In this document: one piece after another, positions 9,501-16,566 of the stretch
Numbering within the stretch: the stretch's first letter is position 1
Layout of the letters: each line of letters opens with the position of its first letter
NCBI RefSeq assembly: GCF_028463985.1
Contig: NZ_CP116766.1
Span: forward strand, 1,240,001 to 1,304,000
Reading direction: 5' to 3'
Origin: Neisseria lisongii
GTDB lineage: Bacteria; Pseudomonadota; Gammaproteobacteria; Burkholderiales; Neisseriaceae
Length of the DNA: 64,000 nt
Notes under the pieces: model-generated
What the model saw: only the letters and a program-made list of their open reading frames with translations
Databases searched by the model: none
What the model was told of the DNA's origin: nothing
Made by a program: the position numbers and the translations under genes

Positions 9501-9567
9501 ACACTCATCAACACAACGCCAACAAGCAAAACAGGAGACATACGGCTTCACAAGAAGGAAATTCACC

Positions 9568-9734
9568 ATGCGCCATATCAAACAAATCTATCGTACCGAC
9601 AGCCAACATTGGGTCGGCGACGGTTTTCTCGTCCAACCGCTCTTTTCCCACATGTCAGACGATCGCAGCACCAATCTTTTTTGATGCTCGACTACGCCGC
9701 ACCTAAAGCCATCTGCACAAACCAAGCCGTCTGA
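9568..9734 (+). pseudogene. Pirin-like gene remnant (frameshifted and truncated)
   Basis: The reading frame MRHIKQIYRTDSQHWVGDGF is the N terminus of a bacterial pirin-like cupin protein (quercetinase/pirin family), which is normally over 200 residues. The frame stops at TGA 9682-9684 within a T6 run. Adding one base restores LMLDYAAPKAICTNQAV, the expected continuation, and the second frame then ends on the TGA inside a DUS (9732-9734). The rest of the gene is missing. The 3' part seems to have been replaced by the DUS hairpin and the end of the neighbouring gene. The pirin assignment is from recall of the conserved N terminus. Confidence 0.75.
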
Positions 9735-9760
9735 AAATCCGATTTTCAGACGGCTTGGTT
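9719..9760. terminator. Perfect inverted DUS hairpin
   Basis: AACCAAGCCGTCTGAAAATC and its exact complement form a 20-bp perfect stem with almost no loop. It lies immediately after the ETF-QO stop codon on the minus strand and ends the pirin remnant on the plus strand, so it can serve as a two-way terminator and uptake site. Confidence 0.75.
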
Positions 9761-11421
9761 TACATAGCGCCGTAATTCGGGCCGCTTCCGCCTTCGGGGC
9801 AAATCCAGACGATGTTTTGGGTCGGGTCTTTGATGTCGCAGGTTTTGCAGTGGACGCAGTTGGCAGCGTTAATTTGCAGCTTGGGCTTGCCCTCTTCTTC
9901 GACAATTTCATAGACCGCCGCCGGGCAATAACGGGTTTCCGGCGAGGCGTATTCACGGTGGTTGATGTCCATCATGACTTGGGGATTGTTCAGGGTCAGA
10001 TGGTCGGGTTGGTTTTCATCGTGGGCGGTATTGGCGAGGAATACGCTGCTGAGGCGGTCGAAGGTCAATACGCCGTCGGGTTTCGGATAGGCAATCGGTG
10101 TGGATTGCGCCGCCGGTTTGAGCTGTTCGTTGTCTTTGCCGTGGTGGCGCAGCGTCCACGGTGCTTTGCCTTTAAACAGTAATTGGTCGATTCCGGTGTA
10201 GAGCATACCGGCATACACGCCCCATTTAAACGACGGGCGTACGTTGCGGGCGGCATACAGTTCTTGATATGCCCAGCTTTGCTCGAATAATTGCTGATAT
10301 TGCGCTGCTTCTTTGCCGCTTTCGGGTTCGCCGCTTTCTTCCAGATTGTCCAGCAGCGGGAACACGGCTTCGGCGGCCAGCATGGCGGATTTCATGGCGG
10401 TGTGCGTGCCTTTGATTCTCGGCATATTCATAAAGCCGGCCGCATCGCCGACCAATACGCCGCCGGCAAAAGAGAGTTTCGGCAAACTCTGCAGGCCGCC
10501 TTCAATCAGCGCCCGTGCGCCGTAAGCAATGCGGCGGCCGCCTGCGAAGGTTTTGCGGATTTCGGGGTGGGTTTTAAAACGTTGGAACTCTTCAAACGGC
10601 GACAGATAGGGATTTTGGTAATCCAAACCGACCACGAAGCCGACGGCGACTTTGTTGTCGTCTAAATGATAGATAAACGAGCCGCCGTAGGTTTTGCTGT
10701 CCAGCGGCCAGCCTGCGGTATGCACGACCAAGCCGGGCTGGTGGTTTTCAGACGGCACTTCCCAGACCTCTTTAATGCCCAAGCCATAGGTTTGCGGCTG
10801 GCTGTTTTGATCGAGTTTGAAACGTTCGATGATTTGTTTGGAAAGCGAACCCCGGCAACCTTCGGCAAAAATGGTCTGCTGCGCCCATAATTCCATACCG
10901 GGCTGGAAATTGTCGGTGGCTTCGCCGTTTTTGCCCACACCCATATTGCCGGTGGCGATGCCTTTTACCGAACCGTCGGCATGATACAGCACTTCGGCGG
11001 CGGCAAAGCCGGGATAAATTTCCACGCCCAAACCTTCCGCCTGTTCCGCTAGCCAGCGCACCAACTGCGCCAAGCTGATGATGTAGTTGCCGTGGTTGTT
11101 AAAATTCGGCGTAACCGGCAAGTTAAAGGCTTTTTGTTCGGTCAGAAACAATACTTTGTCTTGGGTAACGCTGCGGGTCAGCGGCGCACCGAGTTCCCGC
11201 CAATCGGGAATCAGTTCGCTCAAGCTGATGGGGTCAATCACCGCACCCGATACAATATGCGCCCCCGCTTCAGAGGCTTTTTCCACCACGCAGACGCTGA
11301 TTTCCCGACCGGCCGCTTCCGCCAGCTGCTTGAGTTTAATCGCCGCCGACAGCCCCGCCGGCCCTGCGCCGACAATCACCACATCATACTGCATACTGTC
11401 GCGTGCTATGGTTTGCGTCAT
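9760..11421 (-). CDS. Electron transfer flavoprotein-ubiquinone oxidoreductase
   Basis: A membrane-peripheral flavoprotein that passes electrons from electron transfer flavoprotein to ubiquinone. The 553-residue protein begins with an FAD-binding Rossmann motif (VVIVGAGPAGLSAA, near residue 16). The C terminus holds the single 4Fe-4S cluster with Cys residues in NCVHCKTCDIKDP and WICPEGG. Length and domain order match bacterial and mitochondrial ETF-QO. It stands alone between unrelated genes; no etfAB genes are in the window. A DUS inside the gene lies near 10748. Confidence 0.93.
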   Translation of the reverse strand: MTQTIARDSMQYDVVIVGAGPAGLSAAIKLKQLAEAAGREISVCVVEKASEAGAHIVSGAVIDPISLSELIPDWRELGAPLTRSVTQDKVLFLTEQKAFNLPVTPNFNNHGNYIISLAQLVRWLAEQAEGLGVEIYPGFAAAEVLYHADGSVKGIATGNMGVGKNGEATDNFQPGMELWAQQTIFAEGCRGSLSKQIIERFKLDQNSQPQTYGLGIKEVWEVPSENHQPGLVVHTAGWPLDSKTYGGSFIYHLDDNKVAVGFVVGLDYQNPYLSPFEEFQRFKTHPEIRKTFAGGRRIAYGARALIEGGLQSLPKLSFAGGVLVGDAAGFMNMPRIKGTHTAMKSAMLAAEAVFPLLDNLEESGEPESGKEAAQYQQLFEQSWAYQELYAARNVRPSFKWGVYAGMLYTGIDQLLFKGKAPWTLRHHGKDNEQLKPAAQSTPIAYPKPDGVLTFDRLSSVFLANTAHDENQPDHLTLNNPQVMMDINHREYASPETRYCPAAVYEIVEEEGKPKLQINAANCVHCKTCDIKDPTQNIVWICPEGGSGPNYGAM

Positions 11422-11635
11422 GGTTTTTTATTCCTTATGATTTTTAGATTATTTACTTTAAGGGCGGATTATACGGCAAACTTTGGCGGCTACCAAACCT
11501 TACCGCTGTTGGCGCACCGTTTCTTGGTAAATGATGATGGATTTTCAGACGGCCTTAATAATCCGTTGTTACCGTTATCCCTCAATCATTATAACATTCA
11601 AGGCCGTCTGAAAACCAAGGCCAAGCGCCGCCAAA

Positions 11636-11668
11636 CAAAAACCGCACCGGAAACATACGGTGCGGCTG
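11636..11668 (-). terminator. Terminator of znuA
   Basis: On the minus strand GCCGCACCG and CGGTGCGGT form a hairpin followed by TTTTT, 19 bases after the znuA stop. Confidence 0.7.
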
Positions 11669-11686
11669 TATTTACTGCGGGAAACC

Positions 11687-12643
11687 TTATTTTTTCATGG
11701 CATCGGTCAAGGCTTTGACATTGTAGCGGTACATACCGATATAGGTATCGGCCGGTGCGCTACCCAAAGCATCGGAATACAGTTTGCCGCTCACACGCAC
11801 GCCGGTTTCTTTGGCAATACGGTCCACCATGCGGGTATCTTTAATGTTTTCGACAAACACGGCATTAATGCCCTCGCGCTTGATTTGGCGGATAATCGAA
11901 GCCACCTGTTTGGCAGACGGCTCGGCGGCGCTGCTCACGCCCTGCGGCGCAATAAAGCTCACATTATAACGTTTTGCCATATAAGAGAATGCATCATGCG
12001 CCGTCAGCACTTTGCGTTTGTCGGCAGGCACAGAACCGAATGCCGCCTGAGCATCGCTGTGCAGCTTTTTCAGCTGGTTTTGATACGCAGTCAAACGTTG
12101 CTGGTAGTAGGCTTTGCCTTCAGGGTCGGCCTGAATCAGGGCGTTACCGACATTTTGGGCGTAAGTTACCATTAATACAGGGTCGGTCCAAACATGCGGG
12201 TCAAACTCGCCGTGGTCGTGATGATGGTGGTGATCGTGGTCATGATCGTGGTCATGATCGTGGTCATGATCGTGATCGCCATCATGGTGATGATGATGGT
12301 GATGGCCGCCCTCTTCGGCTTTCAAGGCAGTAATGTTTTTCGTTGCTTCGGCAAACGGCACTTTGCTCTGTTTCACCGCACGCTGTACATCAGCACCTTC
12401 CAAGCCCAAACCGTTTAACAACACCAGCTTGGCAGAACGGATTTTTTTAATATCGCCGCTGGTCATGTGATACGCATGGGCATCTTGGTTGGCACCGACC
12501 AAACTCTGCACGGCAACACGCTCGCCGCCGACCTGTTTCGCCACATCACCCAAAATGCTGAAGCTGGTTACCACCGGCAACGGCGCAGCTTGAGCCGCAC
12601 CCGCCAACAACGCTGCAATCACACCCAGTTTCCACTGTTTCAT
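11687..12643 (-). CDS. znuA: Zinc ABC transporter, periplasmic binding protein
   Basis: A cluster A-I metal-binding protein delivering zinc (possibly also manganese) to a membrane importer. With the chosen start (MKQWKLGVIAALLAGAAQA, preceded by AAAGGA) it has 318 residues and a cleavable signal peptide. Likely metal ligands are His59, His150 (FDPHVW) and the His of LTAHDAF. A His/Asp-rich loop at about residues 114-144, made of repeated HD units, is typical of ZnuA and favours zinc. A hairpin separates it from the upstream znuB, and a Zur-like box lies just ahead of it, so it probably has its own zinc-repressed promoter. Confidence 0.9.
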   Translation of the reverse strand: MKQWKLGVIAALLAGAAQAAPLPVVTSFSILGDVAKQVGGERVAVQSLVGANQDAHAYHMTSGDIKKIRSAKLVLLNGLGLEGADVQRAVKQSKVPFAEATKNITALKAEEGGHHHHHHHDGDHDHDHDHDHDHDHDHHHHHDHGEFDPHVWTDPVLMVTYAQNVGNALIQADPEGKAYYQQRLTAYQNQLKKLHSDAQAAFGSVPADKRKVLTAHDAFSYMAKRYNVSFIAPQGVSSAAEPSAKQVASIIRQIKREGINAVFVENIKDTRMVDRIAKETGVRVSGKLYSDALGSAPADTYIGMYRYNVKALTDAMKK

Positions 12644-12659
12644 AGACCAATCCTTTTCT

Positions 12660-12674
12660 TGATATAACATAACA
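12660..12674 (-). promoter_or_regulatory. Candidate Zur box of znuA
   Basis: TGATATAACATAACA on the plus strand matches the neisserial Zur consensus TGTTATDNHATAACA at all but one fixed position. It lies 16 bases before the znuA start codon. Confidence 0.6.
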
Positions 12675-12748
12675 TTTTATCAGTTTAAAACAGACCGCCA
12701 AGATAATCAAGCCATGCCGTCTGAAAAATGCTTTATCCAAACTACAAA

Positions 12749-12784
12749 CCAAACAGCAGATGATTGATTCATCTGCTGTTTTCA
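12749..12784 (-). terminator. Terminator between znuB and znuA
   Basis: On the minus strand AACAGCAGATGA and TCATCTGCTGTT form a 12-bp stem followed by TGGTTTG, starting 3 bases after the znuB stop. It probably limits read-through into znuA. Confidence 0.6.
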
Positions 12785-12786
12785 AT

Positions 12787-13662
12787 TCAAGCCGCACGAT
12801 GGCGTTTGCGCCGCAGCCATTTGACCAAAATACCGCCTTCCCAACCGAATACGACCGAGAGCAGATAGACTGTGCCGCAGCATAAAATAATTGCCGGACC
12901 GGACGGAATTTCGATGTGGTAGGAAAACAGCAGTCCGCCCAAGCCGCACAGCAGCGCCAGTAAAACGGACAACAACATCAGTTGTCCCAAACTTCTTGCC
13001 CACAGGCGGGCGGTAATCGCCGGCAACATCATCAGACCGACCGACATCAGCGTACCCAATGCCTGAAAACCCGCTACCAGATTCATCACCACCAGAATCA
13101 GAAACACCACATGCCAAAAACCGCCCCGCCCCTTAACTGCCTGCAAAAACAGCGGGTCGATGCTTTCCAGCACCAGCGGGCGGTAAATCACTGCCAATAT
13201 CACCAGCGTCAGACTCGCCACCGCTGCAATCAGTTGCAATGCCTGAATATCCACCGCCAGCACCGAGCCGAACAGCAAATGCAGCAAATCAACGCTGTCG
13301 CCGTTTTTGCTGACCAACACCACGCCGATGGCCAAACTGCTCAAATAAAAAGCAGCAAAATTGGCATCTTCCTTCAAAGCGGTAAACCGGCTGACCAATC
13401 CTGCCAGCAGCGCCATCAGCATACCGGCGGCAAATCCGCCTATGCTCATCGCCGGCAAGCTTAGTCCGGCAAACATATAGCCAATCGCAGCGCCGGGCAA
13501 AACCGCATGGCTGAGGGCATCGCCGACCAAACTCATGCGGCGCATCACCAAAAATACGCCCACCGGTGCGGCGCTCAATGCCAGACAGACGATAGACGCT
13601 AAGGCATAGCGCATAAAGTCGAATTCGATAAAGGGGGCAAAAACAAGTTCTTGTAAATTCAT
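12787..13662 (-). CDS. znuB: Zinc ABC transporter permease
   Basis: A 291-residue ABC-3 family permease with about eight hydrophobic segments. Landmarks include VFLVMRRMSLVGDALSHAVLPGAAIGY near residue 36 and GTLMSVGLMMLPAITARLWA near residue 207, both characteristic of ZnuB/MntB-type permeases. It lies between the ATPase gene (upstream on the minus strand) and znuA. The C terminus ends in a basic tail (KWLRRKRHRAA). Confidence 0.9.
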   Translation of the reverse strand: MNLQELVFAPFIEFDFMRYALASIVCLALSAAPVGVFLVMRRMSLVGDALSHAVLPGAAIGYMFAGLSLPAMSIGGFAAGMLMALLAGLVSRFTALKEDANFAAFYLSSLAIGVVLVSKNGDSVDLLHLLFGSVLAVDIQALQLIAAVASLTLVILAVIYRPLVLESIDPLFLQAVKGRGGFWHVVFLILVVMNLVAGFQALGTLMSVGLMMLPAITARLWARSLGQLMLLSVLLALLCGLGGLLFSYHIEIPSGPAIILCCGTVYLLSVVFGWEGGILVKWLRRKRHRAA

Positions 13663-13760
13663 ATATTTCTGAGATTAAATTGAGCAAAGCCCATTTTCAG
13701 ACAGCCTATCGGCAACAAAAGCCGCACAACATTGCCCTGCTGCGGTTTGGTGCGTTCCCG

Positions 13761-14486
13761 CTATACCGCACACCAGTCGGCGGATTCCTGTTGCTGCATG
13801 GCCGCATTCGCCTGCAGCAGATAATCGTCCACCAATACCTGCTCGGTTGCACCGCAGGCGATTTTTTCCCGTGCAATCAACAGAGTTTTCGGGAAATACG
13901 CCCGTACCTGTTCGTAATCGTGCAACACGGCAATCACTGCCTGACCGTCGCCGTGGCAACGGCGCAATACGTCCAGCAACGCATAGGTTGTGCGGGCATC
14001 TACCGCATTAAACGGCTCGTCCAACAATAAAAATTTGGCATTTTGTGCCAACATGCGGGCAAACAATACCCTCTGAAACTGGCCGTTGGACAAATGCGCA
14101 ATCTGCCGTCCGGCAAAATCGCTCATGTCCACCCGTTCCAAAGCCTGATGCACCCGTCGGCGCTGCTCGGCATTCACCCTGCCGAAAAAGCCGATTTCGT
14201 ACCACAACCCCATCGCTGCCAGCTCGAATACCGTCATCGGCTGGCTGCGGTCGATATCCGACTGCTGCGGCAAATAGGCAATATCCTGACGGCGCAGCCC
14301 GTTTAGAGACACTTTGCCGGTATCCGTTTTCTGCAGCCCCATTACCGCCTTCAGCAGCGTGGATTTCCCCGCCCCGTTCGGCCCGAACACCGCCCACATC
14401 GAGCCGTCGGCAAATTCGGTGGAAACATGGTGGACCACCGGCCGGTGCTGGTAGCTGACTGTCAGATTTTCAACCACAATACTCAT
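13761..14486 (-). CDS. znuC: Zinc ABC transporter ATP-binding protein
   Basis: The ATPase of the zinc importer, 241 residues from MSIVVENLTVSYQHRP. It has Walker A (FGPNGAGKSTLLKAV), a signature motif in the variant form LSNGQFQRVLFARML, and Walker B (FLLLDEPFNAVD) followed by the switch His in VLHDYEQV. A longer open frame reaches 14555, but the start at 14486 fits the family N terminus and overlaps the upstream small ORF by ATGA, a sign of translational coupling. Confidence 0.9.
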   Translation of the reverse strand: MSIVVENLTVSYQHRPVVHHVSTEFADGSMWAVFGPNGAGKSTLLKAVMGLQKTDTGKVSLNGLRRQDIAYLPQQSDIDRSQPMTVFELAAMGLWYEIGFFGRVNAEQRRRVHQALERVDMSDFAGRQIAHLSNGQFQRVLFARMLAQNAKFLLLDEPFNAVDARTTYALLDVLRRCHGDGQAVIAVLHDYEQVRAYFPKTLLIAREKIACGATEQVLVDDYLLQANAAMQQQESADWCAV

Positions 14487-14581
14487 GCCGCCGCCCAAAA
14501 ATAAACGCCCCACAGCAACGCCAATGCCGCCGAAACAATCAGCAGCCGCTGCCACAGGCCGGTCAGTAAAATAGAATTCAT
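14483..14581 (-). CDS. Small single-pass membrane protein ORF ahead of the zinc ATPase gene
   Basis: A 32-codon ORF (MNSILLTGLWQRLLIVSAAL...), one hydrophobic helix of about 20 residues preceded by a short N terminus. Its stop codon overlaps the znuC start as ATGA. It sits directly downstream of a Zur-like promoter. I see no clear Shine-Dalgarno. It may be a real small membrane protein or a coupling leader; conservation would decide. Confidence 0.45.
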   Translation of the reverse strand: MNSILLTGLWQRLLIVSAALALLWGVYFWAAA

Positions 14582-14597
14582 CGTAGAAAAAGCAATT

Positions 14598-14632
14598 TCA
14601 GACGGCATGAATGCGATGCCGTCTGAAAATCG
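14598..14632. terminator. Inverted DUS pair upstream of the znu operon
   Basis: TTTCAGACGGCAT and ATGCCGTCTGAAA face each other around a short loop. It lies inside the 5' leader of the znu transcript and could act as an uptake site or an attenuating hairpin. Confidence 0.45.
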
Positions 14633-14654
14633 TCAAAAGTCAAAACAGCCGTGA

Positions 14655-14669
14655 TGATACTGTATAACA
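14655..14669 (-). promoter_or_regulatory. Candidate Zur box overlapping the znu operon promoter
   Basis: TGATACTGTATAACA on the plus strand matches the neisserial Zur consensus with two mismatches. On the minus strand it overlaps a promoter TTTACA-N17-TATCAT, so bound repressor would block RNA polymerase. Confidence 0.55.
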
Positions 14670-14798
14670 TTTTGATTGTAAACGCTGCGGCAAACCTTTA
14701 TGGCGCAAACGCTTTATTTACCGTGCAAAACAGGGCGCATTCCTGACGGACAAGCCTTTTCACTTTGCACCATGCAAAGGCCGTCTGAAAATCGGATT

Positions 14799-14941
14799 GA
14801 GACCTTTGCAAAACCCTAGATTTGAGTACAGTTCGAAGTTATAGCAGCAAAAAAATCGCAGACATATCATAAAGATAGGCAAGATTTTGAGCAGTGCATA
14901 ACGAAGAAATGTACCAAAGATAGGGAATTTGCAAAGGTCTC
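14799..14941. mobile_element. 143-bp miniature element with IS-like ends
   Basis: It has inverted ends GAGACCTTTGCAAA and TTTGCAAAGGTCTC, the type seen on neisserial IS5-family elements. It is too short for a transposase, so it is a non-autonomous derivative (MITE). It sits in the loop of an inverted DUS pair (14780-14789 and 14947-14956). The IS5 link is from memory of the end sequence. Confidence 0.7.
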
Positions 14942-15005
14942 AGATTTTCAGACGGCCTTCAAACTCAATATGTACTAAGCGATTGCGTGATTAAAATATG
15001 TTTAA

Positions 15006-15299
15006 CTACCGTTTCCGCCCTGCCTGTTGCCAAAACTGCCATGCAGCGGCGGCAAGCAGTGCGCCGAAGCGGTGTTTTTTCGCCAACGGCATTAAGGCGG
15101 CGGTTTTGACCAAGCCGTCGGCCGACAGTTTGCTGCCGATTTCCGCCAGTTGCAGCAGTAGGTTTTCGATGTGCAGGCTGCGGGCGGACTTTTGTTCTTT
15201 CAGTTTTTTCTGTTTCAAATGCGATGCGGCGATTTTCAGCCGTGCCAGTTTGATTTCCAACTCCAGCAGTTCGCGTTCTTCTTGGGTTTGCTGACTCAT
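15006..15299 (-). CDS. YqjK-like small protein
   Basis: A 97-residue protein starting MSQQTQEERELLELEIKLAR. The N-terminal half is charged and probably helical; the C-terminal part has a short hydrophobic patch (FGALLAAAAWQFWQQ). Its start overlaps the stop of the upstream holin-like gene (ATGA). The set DUF883 protein, holin-like protein and this protein resembles enterobacterial yqjD-yqjE-yqjK. A longer open frame to 15791 runs through the neighbour out of frame and is not used. Function unknown. Confidence 0.7.
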   Translation of the reverse strand: MSQQTQEERELLELEIKLARLKIAASHLKQKKLKEQKSARSLHIENLLLQLAEIGSKLSADGLVKTAALMPLAKKHRFGALLAAAAWQFWQQAGRKR

Positions 15300-15691
15300 T
15301 CGCCCTCTCCTTCTTTTTCTGCTTCGCCGCGCAGGTAGGCGATGTCGGTACGCATATCGCTCAGGGTTTGGGAAACGGCGTGGCTGCGGTTTTTCCAACT
15401 GCCGGCAATCGCTGCCAATACGCCGATAATCAGTACCACGCCGAGGGCGGCAATGCCGAAAAATACCCACACGGCGGTTTGGTCGTCCAATATTCTGTTT
15501 AATCCGAACAGCAGGCTGATTAAGCCGACAAACAGGAAAATCAGTGCCAACACCAAATAAACTGCCAGCCGCACGGCGTGTTCGGTCTGCTCGGCGATAT
15601 TGACGCTCAACAGTTGCAGGCGCAGCAATAATAAATCTACGCCTTGATTCAATAAAATTTTTCCGTGACGGACGGTTTCTCCGATACTCAT
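15296..15691 (-). CDS. Phage-holin-family (YqjE-like) membrane protein
   Basis: A 131-residue protein with two adjacent transmembrane helices (about residues 40-63 and 72-93) and a charged C-terminal tail. It matches the phage holin 3_6 / YqjE type, whose members are chromosomal membrane proteins and not phage lysis genes. No phage genes are nearby. It overlaps the next gene by four bases and lies 126 bases after the DUF883 gene, with an inverted DUS pair between them. Confidence 0.75.
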   Translation of the reverse strand: MSIGETVRHGKILLNQGVDLLLLRLQLLSVNIAEQTEHAVRLAVYLVLALIFLFVGLISLLFGLNRILDDQTAVWVFFGIAALGVVLIIGVLAAIAGSWKNRSHAVSQTLSDMRTDIAYLRGEAEKEGEGE

Positions 15692-15768
15692 TTTTTATTC
15701 CTGTTTTATTTCTGACTGAATCGATTTGTTTGTTGGAACATATAATATAGTAAATTCCCGATACGCCA

Positions 15769-15804
15769 ATGCCGTCTGAAAACCCTATCATTTTCAGACG
15801 GCAT
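15769..15804. terminator. Inverted DUS pair after the DUF883 gene
   Basis: ATGCCGTCTGAAAA and TTTTCAGACGGCAT pair around a short loop, in the AT dialect. It may end part of the transcript before the holin-like gene. Confidence 0.6.
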
Positions 15805-15817
15805 ACTTCAGCTCAGA

Positions 15818-16252
15818 TTAGCGGCGGTTCAGCAATGCGCCGACCACCAAACCTGCTAAAGCGGCAATGCCCATGGCGTAATAAGGTTTGTCCCGAATGG
15901 CATCGTCTGCCTGCGCCGCACGGTCGCGCACGCTTTGGCGGGCTTCTTCTTCAAATTCGGCGAAACGGCGTTTGCCTTCGTCAAAACGTTTGCCTGCTTC
16001 GTCTTTAAAGGTTTCGTATTTGTCCCGTGCCTGTTCTGCATGGTGTTTCACACGTTCTGCCGCCTCTTCTTCAAAGCGGATCAGTTTTTCTTTGGCGGCA
16101 TCGAGTTTTTCCTGCAATTTTGCTTTCGCCGCTTTGGCTTCGTCGCTGCCTGCTTCAACGCCGTTTTGGTACAGTGATTCGACATCATTCATTACTTCGC
16201 GGATATCGTCCAACAAAGCCTGTTTGCGTGCGTCATAATCATGTTTGCTCAT
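15818..16252 (-). CDS. DUF883 (YqjD/ElaB-like) protein
   Basis: A 144-residue protein, mostly a long charged helix rich in Ala, Glu and Lys (about residues 25-120), with a C-terminal transmembrane anchor (YYAMGIAALAGLVVGALLN) followed by RR. This is the layout of YqjD/ElaB/YgaM, inner-membrane proteins reported to bind ribosomes in stationary phase in E. coli. Start is supported by AAGGAGATACC. It leads the YqjD-E-K-like group. Confidence 0.85.
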   Translation of the reverse strand: MSKHDYDARKQALLDDIREVMNDVESLYQNGVEAGSDEAKAAKAKLQEKLDAAKEKLIRFEEEAAERVKHHAEQARDKYETFKDEAGKRFDEGKRRFAEFEEEARQSVRDRAAQADDAIRDKPYYAMGIAALAGLVVGALLNRR

Positions 16253-16566
16253 GGTATCTCCTTTTTAAGTAAATGAATTTTCAAGTGCAGCAGTTTGCGC
16301 TGCGAAACTGTTTATTCAGTATAAAAATTTTCATATTCACAAACAAGCCAAATCGATTAAAGTTTGTCGCCTGTCGTGTAAAGTTTTATTCAAACGGGTT
16401 AGCCTGCAAAGGTTGCCGGACAGAGCTTGAACTGCTTTACACATATAGCCCTTTATTATATATTTCCCCTATTCCGGCGAGATGATATGCCGTGCCGGAT
16501 ATAAATCCGATCATTGAAGCATATGGGCGCTGCCCTGCCTTCACCCGTTCAAGGAGGAGAATCCTG
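16253..16566. other. Intergenic region between divergent DUF883 and CoA-transferase genes
   Basis: 314 bases with no gene I can support. It must hold both divergent promoters. An AT-rich stretch (TTTATTATATATTTCC, about 16452-16467) could carry a -10 box for the CoA-transferase gene. A ribosome site AAGGAGGAG ends the region. There is no DUS in it. Confidence 0.5.

Noticed and set aside
12230..12330. CRISPR-like short repeats
   Set aside because: They are in-frame HD codons of the znuA His-rich loop; there are no spacers.
15296..15691. Prophage marker (holin)
   Set aside because: The holin-family match is of the YqjE type; no phage genes lie near it.
15006..15791. A single 261-codon gene in the 15 kb region
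   Set aside because: Only its last 97 codons look real; the rest overlaps the holin-like gene in another frame.
16273..16485. 70-codon open frame upstream of the CoA-transferase gene
   Set aside because: No ribosome site, no family features and unusual composition; treated as non-coding.
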